Shown here piece after piece: positions 30,152-39,638 of a stretch of 64,000 nt of DNA. Position numbers and translations under genes: made by a program. The notes under the pieces are model-generated. The model was not told where the DNA came from, did no database searches, and saw nothing but the letters and a program-made list of their open reading frames with translations. The stretch's first letter is position 1; the number at the start of each line of letters is the position of its first letter. Source of the DNA: Thermoprotei archaeon. Lineage in GTDB: Archaea > Thermoproteota > Thermoprotei > Gearchaeales > Gearchaeaceae. The stretch is taken from the NCBI GenBank assembly GCA_017857595.1, contig JAFMCU010000005.1:1-64000 (forward strand), read 5' to 3'.

Positions 30152-31369
30152 CTAATAAATACCTTTTATTATCCCCATTTCTTTACCTAAAACTTTAGCA
30201 CTTTCTTTCCTTAATATAGAATCAATATATTTGATGATTTTTTCTTTATTTCTTTTTTCAGTTACCAAATTTTTTTTAGCTTTAGTGAAAGAATATATGT
30301 CATTACCATTTGCTTTATTTTTTTTATACTGTTGTATTAATATTTTGTGTATTATATCTATGTAGCTTTCTGCGTATATGGGAACCTCTATTCGTTTTAC
30401 TGTATTTAAATCAAACTTTACATAAAATATTGCAATTTTTTCCCTTAGATATGGGTTCTCCTCAAATATAAAGTTAGTATAGTTTAGCAAAGGAGATCTA
30501 TGAAATTTGTTTAGTTTCCCAGATAAGAATAATTTATCATTAATATACAATAACATTTCTTTCAATAAACTTGGTTCAGCTAAAATTTTCTTTTCATATT
30601 TTTCTAGATATTTAATTAAAGCGAATAATAAAGGTGACGTGTTTGAATTGTAAATCGAAACAGGTACTATATTATATGAACGAGTAATTGATAGAAAATT
30701 TTGAAGTGATTCGAATATTATATCATAATCTTTTTTTTGCATATCAAAGGCTTCTTGGCAAGTTAATGAAAAATCTACAAATATCAAATTTAATTCTTCA
30801 TTGATGTAATCGTTGATATTTGAATTAATCTCGTTTATTATCATGCTATGAATTTCTGTAATATCATATGAACTAATTTCTTTATTTCTATTGATCAGTT
30901 CAGGACTAGAATTTTTATCTTGTACTTTTATAGAAAAAGCATTATTTAGTTTAATCTCATTACCTTTTTCTTTGTAGATAGAAACTTCATATATTTTAAA
31001 TGGAGGTATAAACTCATTACTTAAATTAAGTATATTTGATGCAATAAATGTAGCATTATACGAAGTATTTTCATTTTCGATGTTATAGATTGAACCTTTT
31101 TTCCATTCATCTTCCTGATAGGGCCATGCTAAATCAAGCATCTCATTGAATAATGATGGGTCGTATGAAATTATTTCATATATTTCTGTTAGATTTATTT
31201 CGAATGGATTCAATTTATCTAATAGTCTAAGATAATCAAATACTAAACCAAGATTCTTAAAGAAAAGATGAGAATTTTCTCTAACAGCATTACCTAATCT
31301 TTCAAATTTAATTATATCACTTTTAAACATACTTAAGTAAGCAATATTATTTGTAATATTAAATAACAT
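30152..31369 (-). CDS. Possible NurA-domain nuclease-like protein
   Basis: NLIFVDFSL motif-like strand and C-terminal EVPIYAESYIDIIHKIL segment; weak. Confidence 0.35.
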   Translation of the reverse strand: MLFNITNNIAYLSMFKSDIIKFERLGNAVRENSHLFFKNLGLVFDYLRLLDKLNPFEINLTEIYEIISYDPSLFNEMLDLAWPYQEDEWKKGSIYNIENENTSYNATFIASNILNLSNEFIPPFKIYEVSIYKEKGNEIKLNNAFSIKVQDKNSSPELINRNKEISSYDITEIHSMIINEINSNINDYINEELNLIFVDFSLTCQEAFDMQKKDYDIIFESLQNFLSITRSYNIVPVSIYNSNTSPLLFALIKYLEKYEKKILAEPSLLKEMLLYINDKLFLSGKLNKFHRSPLLNYTNFIFEENPYLREKIAIFYVKFDLNTVKRIEVPIYAESYIDIIHKILIQQYKKNKANGNDIYSFTKAKKNLVTEKRNKEKIIKYIDSILRKESAKVLGKEMGIIKGIY

Positions 31370-31402
31370 AAAGCTTATTATCTATTATTATTGTGAATAT
31401 AC

Positions 31403-32053
31403 ATGGTCATTATTCAAGCTGCAATTAATGTAAACAATTATGAAGATGCTATTAATGCAGCAGAGATTTCTTTCATAAAAGGCGCCAACATAATTGAGAT
31501 AAGTAATAAAATAACAAAAAAATTTGGATATACGATAGCGAGGGACTTAAAATTAAGGTTACCAAGAACTAAAATATATTTTGATTTACGAGTAATTGAA
31601 GATCCAGAATTTGATTTTGAATTAGCCTATGAATGCGGTGCAGATATAATATCTGTTTTAGCAGTTGCTCCTTATGAAACTATAACCACATCTTTAAACT
31701 TAAGTAAAAAATACGGAATTGATGTAGCATTAGATTTCTTAGGCATAAATGACCCAATAAACAAAGTATTGGAAATTTTGCAAGCAGGAATTTACTATTA
31801 TAGGATAAATGTACCTAGAACCATAAACAATCAATCTTATGAATTTAAAAGATATGTAAAAATGGTAAAAGAATTATCAAGGGTTTCTTCTGTTCCAATA
31901 GCAGTAAGAATAAATAATGATATAACTTTATTACCTTATTTTATTAATATAGGAGCTTCTATAATTATTTTAGATATTAATAACAATTCAGAAGAAGAAA
32001 TTGAACAACTTATAAAGAGTGTCAATAAGTCTATAGAAACTGCATATTTATAA
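31403..32053 (+). CDS. HUMPS/OMPDC (hexulose-phosphate synthase-like) TIM barrel with substituted active site
   Basis: AINVNNYEDAINAAE, FDLRVIEDPEFDFELAYECGADIISVLAVA, VALDFLGINDP. Confidence 0.65.
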   Translation: MVIIQAAINVNNYEDAINAAEISFIKGANIIEISNKITKKFGYTIARDLKLRLPRTKIYFDLRVIEDPEFDFELAYECGADIISVLAVAPYETITTSLNLSKKYGIDVALDFLGINDPINKVLEILQAGIYYYRINVPRTINNQSYEFKRYVKMVKELSRVSSVPIAVRINNDITLLPYFINIGASIIILDINNNSEEEIEQLIKSVNKSIETAYL

Positions 32054-32798
32054 AAGTTTCCTCTAAAAATTCAAAATAATTCATAATATCATAAGGCCAA
32101 TTTAAAAATCTAAATTTTCTTCTATCTTTAATAAGATCATTAAAAATGTTTTCATTCTTCAATTTAGTTTTCATAAATTTAGGTTGAGTATTAAGGATAT
32201 AGTTTTTATTAATCGCAATCTTGTTTTCTTTTAAAATATACACGCTTGCACCTTTAAGCGTATCATACTTGCTATAAATCGGTATAAATCTAGAACTTAC
32301 CAAATTTAATGTGATAGATAGATCATTATTTAAATTTATCATATTGTGACCATAATTAGGTGGGATTATTACAGTTTCACCTTCTTTTGCTTCAATTAAT
32401 AATAATTCATCAATTACGTTGTTATAACTCTTTTGAAGTACGAACATAACTTTACCTTTTAAAATTTGGTATAGTTCAGGGAAGCTTCTACCAGGTGAAG
32501 CTTCTGGATGGTAATGACCATATGTCTTATTATATTCTTCCATTATAACAATATCTTTCATTACGGTCAAATCAATTCTCAAATCTTCTTCTTTCAAAGC
32601 ATCTTCAATTTCTTCATTTGATAAATTCCTAAATACATAATAAAGTATCAAATTTTCATCATAAACTGTATCCTTGTAATAGAACAAATCTTTCATTTCC
32701 TTATATGTTCTTATATTTGCTTTGTATTGTTTGTTTTCGAAATTCAAAACCTCTAAAACGTTTAATTCAGATATTTCGTAACTTTTATTTAAAATCAT
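32031..32798 (-). CDS. Archaeal cupin-type glucose-6-phosphate isomerase-like protein
   Basis: EYNKTYGHYHPEASPGRSFPELYQILKGKVMFVLQ, VIIPPNYGHNMIN. Confidence 0.85.
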   Translation of the reverse strand: MILNKSYEISELNVLEVLNFENKQYKANIRTYKEMKDLFYYKDTVYDENLILYYVFRNLSNEEIEDALKEEDLRIDLTVMKDIVIMEEYNKTYGHYHPEASPGRSFPELYQILKGKVMFVLQKSYNNVIDELLLIEAKEGETVIIPPNYGHNMINLNNDLSITLNLVSSRFIPIYSKYDTLKGASVYILKENKIAINKNYILNTQPKFMKTKLKNENIFNDLIKDRRKFRFLNWPYDIMNYFEFLEETFINMQFL

Positions 32799-34002
32799 TT
32801 TTTCTTCCTTCCTTCAAATATTCATTTATTAAAATTACACCCTTATTTATTCTATTCTCATTTTCACCGACAAATGTAATTCTAATATGATTTTTACCTG
32901 ATGGACCAAAAGAGCTTCCGTTTATTACGGCGACCCCTTTTTTATTGACCAAATCCATCATGAAAGTCTTATCATCTATATTTAAGTTCTTCAAATATTT
33001 TGAAAAATCTGCAAATAAATACATAGCTCCTGCTGGCTTAACAAACCTAGCTTCAGAGATAAATTCAAGCATAGAATTAATTAATGCATCTCTTCTTCTT
33101 TTGTATATATCTAAAGTATATTTTAAGACTCTTTCCTTTATCCTTGGTTCTAAGTACTTTAAAGCAGCTATCTGTGCAGGTGTATTAGAACACAATGTGG
33201 TATATTGCTTTATTCTTTCCATTGAACTGATAACCTCTTTTGGACCAAATGCATAACCCAATCTAAAACCTGTCATTGCTGGATCTTTGGAGAAAGTATT
33301 TATACAGATAGTTCTATTTCTTGCGTCTTCATTTCTCCAAAACCAAATATGTTCTCCTTCATAAATTAAGTGCTTGTAAGCTTCATCAACAATGATCCAT
33401 AAATCATGGTCTTTCGCAATTTCAATCAATCCTTTTGCAATTTGTGGATTTATAATTCTTCCAGTAGGATTATCAGGAGTGGCAAAAATAATGGCTTTTG
33501 TCTTATTTGTAATTTTACTTTTCAATTCTTCTAAATCGGGCTGGTATCCATTTTCCATTTTTTGTGTTAAAAAAATTGGTTTTGCACCTGCAATTAAAAC
33601 CACATTAGGATAACTCACATAACTAGGTTCAAGTATTATCACTTCGTCTTCATCATCGAATAAAGCTAATGATGCAAGTAATAGACCTTCAGAAGCTCCT
33701 TCAGTTATCACCACTTCATTTTCCTCTACTTCTATCTTTCCAAAATACTTTAAATCTTCAATAATTTTCAAGATTAGTTGCTTAATGCCTCCTGTAGGCG
33801 TGTATGAGCTTACTGTTAATGGGTCTTCCTTTAATTTACTTATAAGAAATTCAATTACTTCTTCATCTAAAGGCAAACTTGGTTGACCAGTTGAAAGTTG
33901 GATTACATCTATACCTTTATATTTTAATTCACTAACAGCTTTCAGCATTTCTCTAATAGGTGAAGGCTGCAAAGAATTGACAAGCTTTGATAATTTACCC
34001 AT
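32785..34002 (-). CDS. Class I/II aminotransferase
   Basis: PDNPTGRI, VDEAYKHLIYEG, INTFSKDPAMTGFRLGYAFG. Confidence 0.94.
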   Translation of the reverse strand: MGKLSKLVNSLQPSPIREMLKAVSELKYKGIDVIQLSTGQPSLPLDEEVIEFLISKLKEDPLTVSSYTPTGGIKQLILKIIEDLKYFGKIEVEENEVVITEGASEGLLLASLALFDDEDEVIILEPSYVSYPNVVLIAGAKPIFLTQKMENGYQPDLEELKSKITNKTKAIIFATPDNPTGRIINPQIAKGLIEIAKDHDLWIIVDEAYKHLIYEGEHIWFWRNEDARNRTICINTFSKDPAMTGFRLGYAFGPKEVISSMERIKQYTTLCSNTPAQIAALKYLEPRIKERVLKYTLDIYKRRRDALINSMLEFISEARFVKPAGAMYLFADFSKYLKNLNIDDKTFMMDLVNKKGVAVINGSSFGPSGKNHIRITFVGENENRINKGVILINEYLKEGRKNDFK

Positions 34003-34054
34003 TTTGATAAATACAATTGTTAAAATATATAATAATGAGCTTTCTAGATTGATT

Positions 34055-34837
34055 TTATTTACCGAATCGTCTATCCCTTTTTTGATATGTTCTGATTGCT
34101 CTGTAAAGGTCTATATCTCTGAAATCTGGCCAATAAACATCTAGAAAGCATAGTTCACTATACGCTGCTTGCCAAAGTAAAAATCCAGAAAGTCTTTCTT
34201 CTCCACTAGTTCTGATTATTAAATCAGGATATGGATTGGGTAAATGTGAAGTGTACAATCTTTTTTCTATTTCTTCTTCACTAATGTTTTCTGGCTTAAG
34301 CTTATTTTGCTTTACTTCTTCAGCAATTTTTTTAACAGCGTCTACTATCTCTATCCTTCCGCCATAAGCCATTGCAATATTTAAGTAGTGATTTGAATAA
34401 TCTTTAGTCAAATTTTCTACTTCTTCAAATTTTTTTACTAGAAATTCTGGCAAAATCTCTTTTTTTCCAACGAGTTTTACTTTTATTTTATGCGTATGTA
34501 TATCGGGTGAACTTATTATTTCATCCAATTTTTCAGCAGCTATTTCCATTATCTTTTCCACTTCATCCTTAGTTCTTTGAAAATTTTCTGTAGAAAAAGC
34601 GTAAAGAGTTAATGTCTTTATGTTTAATTCTAAACATTTATCAAGTAGCATTTTTACCTTTGAAGCTCCTACCTTATGTCCCATCCAAGCAGGTAAATCT
34701 TTTTCAGAAGCCCATCTTCTATTTCCATCAAGGATAACAGCTATATGAGAAGGCATAGGTTTATTTTTAATCTGTGAAAGTAAATACCACCTATAAATTT
34801 TATAGATGCCAAATAATTTAAGAAGTGTTTGAAACAT
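34055..34837 (-). CDS. uppS: cis-Prenyltransferase (undecaprenyl/polyprenyl diphosphate synthase)
   Basis: HIAVILDGNRRWA, AFSTENFQR, DLIIRTSGEERLSGFLLWQAAYSELCFLDVYWPDF. Confidence 0.96.
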   Translation of the reverse strand: MFQTLLKLFGIYKIYRWYLLSQIKNKPMPSHIAVILDGNRRWASEKDLPAWMGHKVGASKVKMLLDKCLELNIKTLTLYAFSTENFQRTKDEVEKIMEIAAEKLDEIISSPDIHTHKIKVKLVGKKEILPEFLVKKFEEVENLTKDYSNHYLNIAMAYGGRIEIVDAVKKIAEEVKQNKLKPENISEEEIEKRLYTSHLPNPYPDLIIRTSGEERLSGFLLWQAAYSELCFLDVYWPDFRDIDLYRAIRTYQKRDRRFGK

Positions 34838-34895
34838 TGCTTAGTTTTTAGATATAAAGATAAATTTATAAATATTTAATAGTTATATAAGGCAA

Positions 34896-35210
34896 ATGGC
34901 ATCGGACAGGCTTGTAGGAGCTGGAATATTAGTAGTATCTGTAATCGTAATACTTGTATATTTAATATGGGTTTTAATAGCACCTTTGGCACCAAGTGCA
35001 TTTCCAGATTGGTTTACAAGTTTAACCACACAACTTTGGTTTTTAAGAGCGCCTGTATTAGTCGCAGTTTTTGCATTAGGAGGTATTGCAGCTTGGATTG
35101 GTTGGACAATACTTACAACTCCTCCACCAAAACCAATTGAAGAAATACAGAAGGAAATTGAACAAGAGTTATCTAAAGAATCACCTCCACCTCCACCAGA
35201 GAAAAAATAA
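34896..35210 (+). CDS. Small two-TM protein with proline-rich cytoplasmic tail
   Basis: Two hydrophobic segments then TTPPPKPIEE...SPPPPPEKK; TATA-like tttataaata upstream. Confidence 0.7.
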   Translation: MASDRLVGAGILVVSVIVILVYLIWVLIAPLAPSAFPDWFTSLTTQLWFLRAPVLVAVFALGGIAAWIGWTILTTPPPKPIEEIQKEIEQELSKESPPPPPEKK

Positions 35211-35241
35211 GCTTTTCTATTATTTAGATTAAAAAATTTTT

Positions 35242-38025
35242 GTGTCTAATGCTATTATATTTACTCTTGATCATAAATTAGTTAAATTATTACCTAAATT
35301 TGGTTATGAAAGATTAACTGAAATTCAACAAAAAACAATTCCTAAAATCTTATTGGATAATAAAGATTTATTGATAATATCGCCCACCGGCTCAGGTAAG
35401 ACAGAAGCAGTTTTCTTTCCTTTAATTTCCTTAATATTGAAAAATCCAAATAAAAAGATTTTCGCAATATACGTAACACCTCTTAGATCTTTAAACAGAG
35501 ATATTTTTAAAAGAATGAAAGAAATATGTGAAGAACTAAACATAAAAGTAGCTGTTCTTCACAGCGACACAACAAGAAGTGAAAGAAGAGAAATATACAA
35601 AGATCCACCACATATTCTAATAACTACGCCTGAAACTTTAGATGCATTAAGCATATTTAATTTTTTCATATCTAATTTACGCAATTTGAATTTTTTAATT
35701 ATTGATGAAGTTCATGAAATTATTGAAAGTAAAAGAGGTATTGGTTTACTACTTGCAATAGAAAGATTGAAGATTTTTTCTAAAAATAATTTTAGAATAA
35801 TTGGACTTTCTGCGACTTTAAGCGATCCAATCTATGTATCAAACTATTTATTTGACAAAGATTTTGCAATAGTATCCACATCTGATGATAAAATAGCAGA
35901 AGTAACAATTTATTTTGAACCTCATGATCACATACAGAAATTTACTAAGATCCTTCATGAGTTATTCGAAAGAAATAAATCAATGATTATATTTACTAAC
36001 ACAAGAAGCTTAGCTGAATACATAAGTTATATTTTGAAAGATAAATTGGATTTTAACGTTGAAGTTCATCACAGTAGCTTAGGTAGAGAAATCAGAGAAA
36101 GTATCGAAGGAGAATTGAAGAAGGGTGCCTTAAAAGCGGTAGTTGCAACTAGTTCTTTGGAACATGGCATAGATATGCCTTATGTTGATGCAATATTTCA
36201 ATATGGGTCACCTATACAAAGCATTGTTTTTAAACAAAGGGTTGGAAGATCGATGCATAAGGAGAAATTAATATCTCGTGGTTACATAATAGCTTTTAAT
36301 CCTATAGAAGCTTTTGAGAGCTATATTATAGCATTACGTTCTAATGAAAATAAACTAGAAAGAGTAAAAGTGCAAACTAATTCATTAGAATTATTAGCTC
36401 ATCATATAGCTGGTCTCTTGCTTTATTTAGAAGTTATTGAAATCGCTAAATTATATGAAGCTATAAAAAAGATTAAATTGTACAACGGTCTAGAATACTA
36501 CGATTTTTTAAAATTAATTGAACATTTAAAATCTATCAGAATCTGTTATGAAAAGGATGAAAAGTTATATCCTTTGAAGTTGAAGTGCAAGATTTATTAT
36601 TATAATACATTCTCAACTATATTTGAAGAACCGTTATACACATGCGTGGATGTTTCAACAAGAAGAATAATCGGTAAAGTAGATGGATCATACATATTAA
36701 ATGCCCACACAAATAATAATGGCATAGTTTTAGCAGGGAAAGCATGGAAAATAGTAGATATAGATGAAGAAAATATGAGATGTGAGTTAATTCCTATTAC
36801 AGAAGAATCTGAAATACCGATATGGTCTGGAGAAATGTTGCCTGTTAGTAAAGAAGTATCCAATGAAGTATTTGAATTAATAGGTTCTTTATCTCAAAAA
36901 TTAGATAAAATTAATTTGTTTAATACGAATGGAATGGTAAAATTTGATGAAAAATCGGAACACTACATAAAAGATTTTTTAAACAATTTATTATTAGAAT
37001 TTCCTGTCAGGATAAATAGCAAGATGTTCATTATAGAGAAATGTAATAATATTGTATCAATAATAAATCCTAACGGTTCTAAGATTAATCGCGCATTATC
37101 TATTTTATTAAAAGGATTTTTGAAAGATAATCTTGTATCGTTGATTGAGCATCCTTACGGAATTGTTCTATACTTAAAGAAAGAGATAAATTTGAAAAGT
37201 ATTTTAGAATTTATTGAGAAAATACCTAAATTTGTAAAAAACAATGATTATGAGCTAAAGGAGATCCTACTTAAAGATAGCAGGTATTTAAGCACTTTAA
37301 AAAGAGTTTCTCTATTTTTAGGATTGGTGAGTAAAGAGAATCTGAATAAAATGACTAATAATATGCTTGTTAGTTTGAATGAAACTTTCGCTGGAGATGT
37401 TGCATTAAGAGAATTTTTAAATAATGTAATAGATTATACCGATCTTGAAGATTTAATAAATTCGATCATAAACAGAGAGATCAAACTTTTAATGTATGAG
37501 CTTCGAAATCCTAGTGTAATTACGAGGGTATATCTAACCAAAGTTCCTTATTTAAAAGATTTGATAAAGGGTACTACAGTTCTATCAATATATGACGCAG
37601 TTGAAAAAAGGCTTTTGAATGAGCAAATGCTTTTTGTCTGTATAGCTTGTAAGAATTCATTTCAAAAGAAGGTGATGGAACTAGAAGAGCAAATTGTATG
37701 TAATCGTTGTGGTTCAATTAAAATTGCTTGTCTTAATCCTTATGATGAAAATTTAATGGAAGCTGTTAAAGCTTTTATGAATTCAAGTAGGAAGTTGCTT
37801 AAGAACAAGTTTGTGAATGAATTTAAAAGAATTTTAACTAGTGCAGAAATCATATCAATTTATGGTAAGATAGGTGCAATGGTATTGGCCGGGCATGGAA
37901 TAGGACCAGAATTCGCAAGAAGAATTCTAATAGAATGGAATGGTGACAAAGAGGAGTTAATTAAAACTATAATACAATATGAAGCAAAGTTTTCTCAAAC
38001 TAAAAGATTTTGGAAAGATAGCTAG
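35242..38025 (+). CDS. Lhr-like superfamily 2 DEAD/DEAH helicase with C-terminal zinc-binding cysteines
   Basis: SPTGSGKTEA, IDEVHE, GLSATL, ATSSLEHGIDM, QRVGRS, CIACKNSF...CNRCGS. Confidence 0.92.
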   Translation: MSNAIIFTLDHKLVKLLPKFGYERLTEIQQKTIPKILLDNKDLLIISPTGSGKTEAVFFPLISLILKNPNKKIFAIYVTPLRSLNRDIFKRMKEICEELNIKVAVLHSDTTRSERREIYKDPPHILITTPETLDALSIFNFFISNLRNLNFLIIDEVHEIIESKRGIGLLLAIERLKIFSKNNFRIIGLSATLSDPIYVSNYLFDKDFAIVSTSDDKIAEVTIYFEPHDHIQKFTKILHELFERNKSMIIFTNTRSLAEYISYILKDKLDFNVEVHHSSLGREIRESIEGELKKGALKAVVATSSLEHGIDMPYVDAIFQYGSPIQSIVFKQRVGRSMHKEKLISRGYIIAFNPIEAFESYIIALRSNENKLERVKVQTNSLELLAHHIAGLLLYLEVIEIAKLYEAIKKIKLYNGLEYYDFLKLIEHLKSIRICYEKDEKLYPLKLKCKIYYYNTFSTIFEEPLYTCVDVSTRRIIGKVDGSYILNAHTNNNGIVLAGKAWKIVDIDEENMRCELIPITEESEIPIWSGEMLPVSKEVSNEVFELIGSLSQKLDKINLFNTNGMVKFDEKSEHYIKDFLNNLLLEFPVRINSKMFIIEKCNNIVSIINPNGSKINRALSILLKGFLKDNLVSLIEHPYGIVLYLKKEINLKSILEFIEKIPKFVKNNDYELKEILLKDSRYLSTLKRVSLFLGLVSKENLNKMTNNMLVSLNETFAGDVALREFLNNVIDYTDLEDLINSIINREIKLLMYELRNPSVITRVYLTKVPYLKDLIKGTTVLSIYDAVEKRLLNEQMLFVCIACKNSFQKKVMELEEQIVCNRCGSIKIACLNPYDENLMEAVKAFMNSSRKLLKNKFVNEFKRILTSAEIISIYGKIGAMVLAGHGIGPEFARRILIEWNGDKEELIKTIIQYEAKFSQTKRFWKDS

Positions 38026-38261
38026 TCGCCGTTCTTAAATTTTTTTAAGTTATTTTCAAACATTCTTTTTGTTATCATAAACCATATTAATAGCCAGGAA
38101 ATGAAAAGGATACCACCTACGATCGAATTTAGTATTCTGTATAACCAATATTTTTGTATAGCTAATGTTGATACTATTAATGCTATTCCATAGGTAAAAA
38201 ATATGAATAATATCCATGAAATTAATAGCAGTTCAAGTAAAAATAGTATATTTCTTTTCAT
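38022..38261 (-). CDS. Small two-TM membrane protein
   Basis: 79 aa, two hydrophobic segments, coupled to upstream GPT gene. Confidence 0.6.
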   Translation of the reverse strand: MKRNILFLLELLLISWILFIFFTYGIALIVSTLAIQKYWLYRILNSIVGGILFISWLLIWFMITKRMFENNLKKFKNGD

Positions 38262-39244
38262 ATTTTTGTTAAAAAAGATGTTATTATTGCAAGTATGGAT
38301 GAGATGCAGGACATGAAAAAGAAAACTTTAGCAACTTCCTTTTCTTGTAATGGTCCGGCTGAAAGAATTAATCTCATTAATGTAATAGGGGCTTTAGGAT
38401 CGTCTGAAGGATATAATAAGCCATCTTTAAGTATTACAGGCTTATTTTTTATTTCTCTTCTTTCGAACAATCTTCCTACTGAAGAAAGTACATAAAAACC
38501 ATGCATAATGTAAGGTAACATAGCAACGAGTACTACAGTTTCAAACCTAAAAACTATAGCGATTGCACCTAACAATCCACCTATAAAAAAATCTCCAATA
38601 TTTCCCATAAAAGTTTTCGCTGGATATTTGTTATAGAAATAGAAAGCTAATAAACTTGCTAATATCACAACCAAAATAGGTATGGCATTATACTTGTTTT
38701 CTATTAAACTAACAATTATTAATGAAGTAAAAATAGGCATTGTTAATAGTGGAGTGGCGCCGTTTATAACATCCAGCATGTTTACAGCATTACTTGTGAT
38801 TGCTATCCCTATAGGTACTAAAATTGGATACAAGATAATCAAGCTTGTAGAAGGTAAAAATGGTAATGCGGGGTGAGGATTGTAAGATAAAGTTATTAAA
38901 ATTGGAGCACCACCAAGTAGAGTTAATGCAGGTTTTAATTTTCCTCCTAAATTATATAAGTCATCTAAAAGACCTATTATGCCTGTAATTAGGCCACTGA
39001 TAAATATAACCAAATAATAGTTAAGATGTAAGAGGAAATAAAGCATTAAAATAACAATAGTAAGAGTTATTAGAATTGAAATACCACCCATATCAGTAAT
39101 TTCAGGTTGGTTTTGCTTATGAATGTCCTTACCAACTTTACCTTTACTTTTCAGAAACTTTATTAAAGGTGGCATTAAAAGGTAGACTAGAAAAAAACTT
39201 AAAAAAGGTAGTAGTACTGTCGAAACGATATATATTGCATCCAT
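38258..39244 (-). CDS. MraY/GPT-family glycosyl-1-phosphate transferase (family 4; AglH-like)
   Basis: GLLDDLYNLGGKLKP, GNIGDFFIGGLLGA, NAVNMLDVINGA. Confidence 0.9.
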   Translation of the reverse strand: MDAIYIVSTVLLPFLSFFLVYLLMPPLIKFLKSKGKVGKDIHKQNQPEITDMGGISILITLTIVILMLYFLLHLNYYLVIFISGLITGIIGLLDDLYNLGGKLKPALTLLGGAPILITLSYNPHPALPFLPSTSLIILYPILVPIGIAITSNAVNMLDVINGATPLLTMPIFTSLIIVSLIENKYNAIPILVVILASLLAFYFYNKYPAKTFMGNIGDFFIGGLLGAIAIVFRFETVVLVAMLPYIMHGFYVLSSVGRLFERREIKNKPVILKDGLLYPSDDPKAPITLMRLILSAGPLQEKEVAKVFFFMSCISSILAIITSFLTKI

Positions 39245-39374
39245 GGAACTATAATAACATAAGCGTTCTTGCCATATTTATATTATTCACGTGTTTATAT
39301 TTAGGAAGCAATTATTACCTTTATCAACTTTCAATTCCTAAATTGTATTGTTTAATTTTTATATTATGTCTTTA

Positions 39375-39449
39375 TGCGGGCGCCGGGATTTGAACCCGGG
39401 TCACCAGCGTGGCAGGCTAATGTCCTAGACCTGGCTAGACGACGCCCGC
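39375..39449 (-). tRNA. tRNA-Gly (anticodon GCC)
   Basis: GCGGGCG acceptor pairs with CGCCCGC; T arm CCGGGTTCAAATCCCGG; anticodon loop CTGCCAC; CCA not encoded. Confidence 0.95.
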
Positions 39450-39574
39450 ACATCTTATTTATTTGCAAAATCGTTATATATTTTTAACAATTGCTGATTT
39501 TAATATATCAATTGTTTATTAAGTTTAGTTTATGGCAGAAATATAAAATATGCTCATATAAATGCCTTTTCATC

Positions 39575-39599
39575 ATTAATCAGAGTAACTCTAATTAAT
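39575..39599. repeat. Near-perfect 25-bp inverted repeat ATTAATCAGAGT-a-ACTCTAATTAAT (11/12 arm pairs)
   Basis: Direct reading in the intergenic region between tRNA-Gly and PIN-ATPase gene. Confidence 0.5.
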
Positions 39600-39638
39600 C
39601 ATTGCCTAATATTAACTATATTTTGAAGGATATATTTA

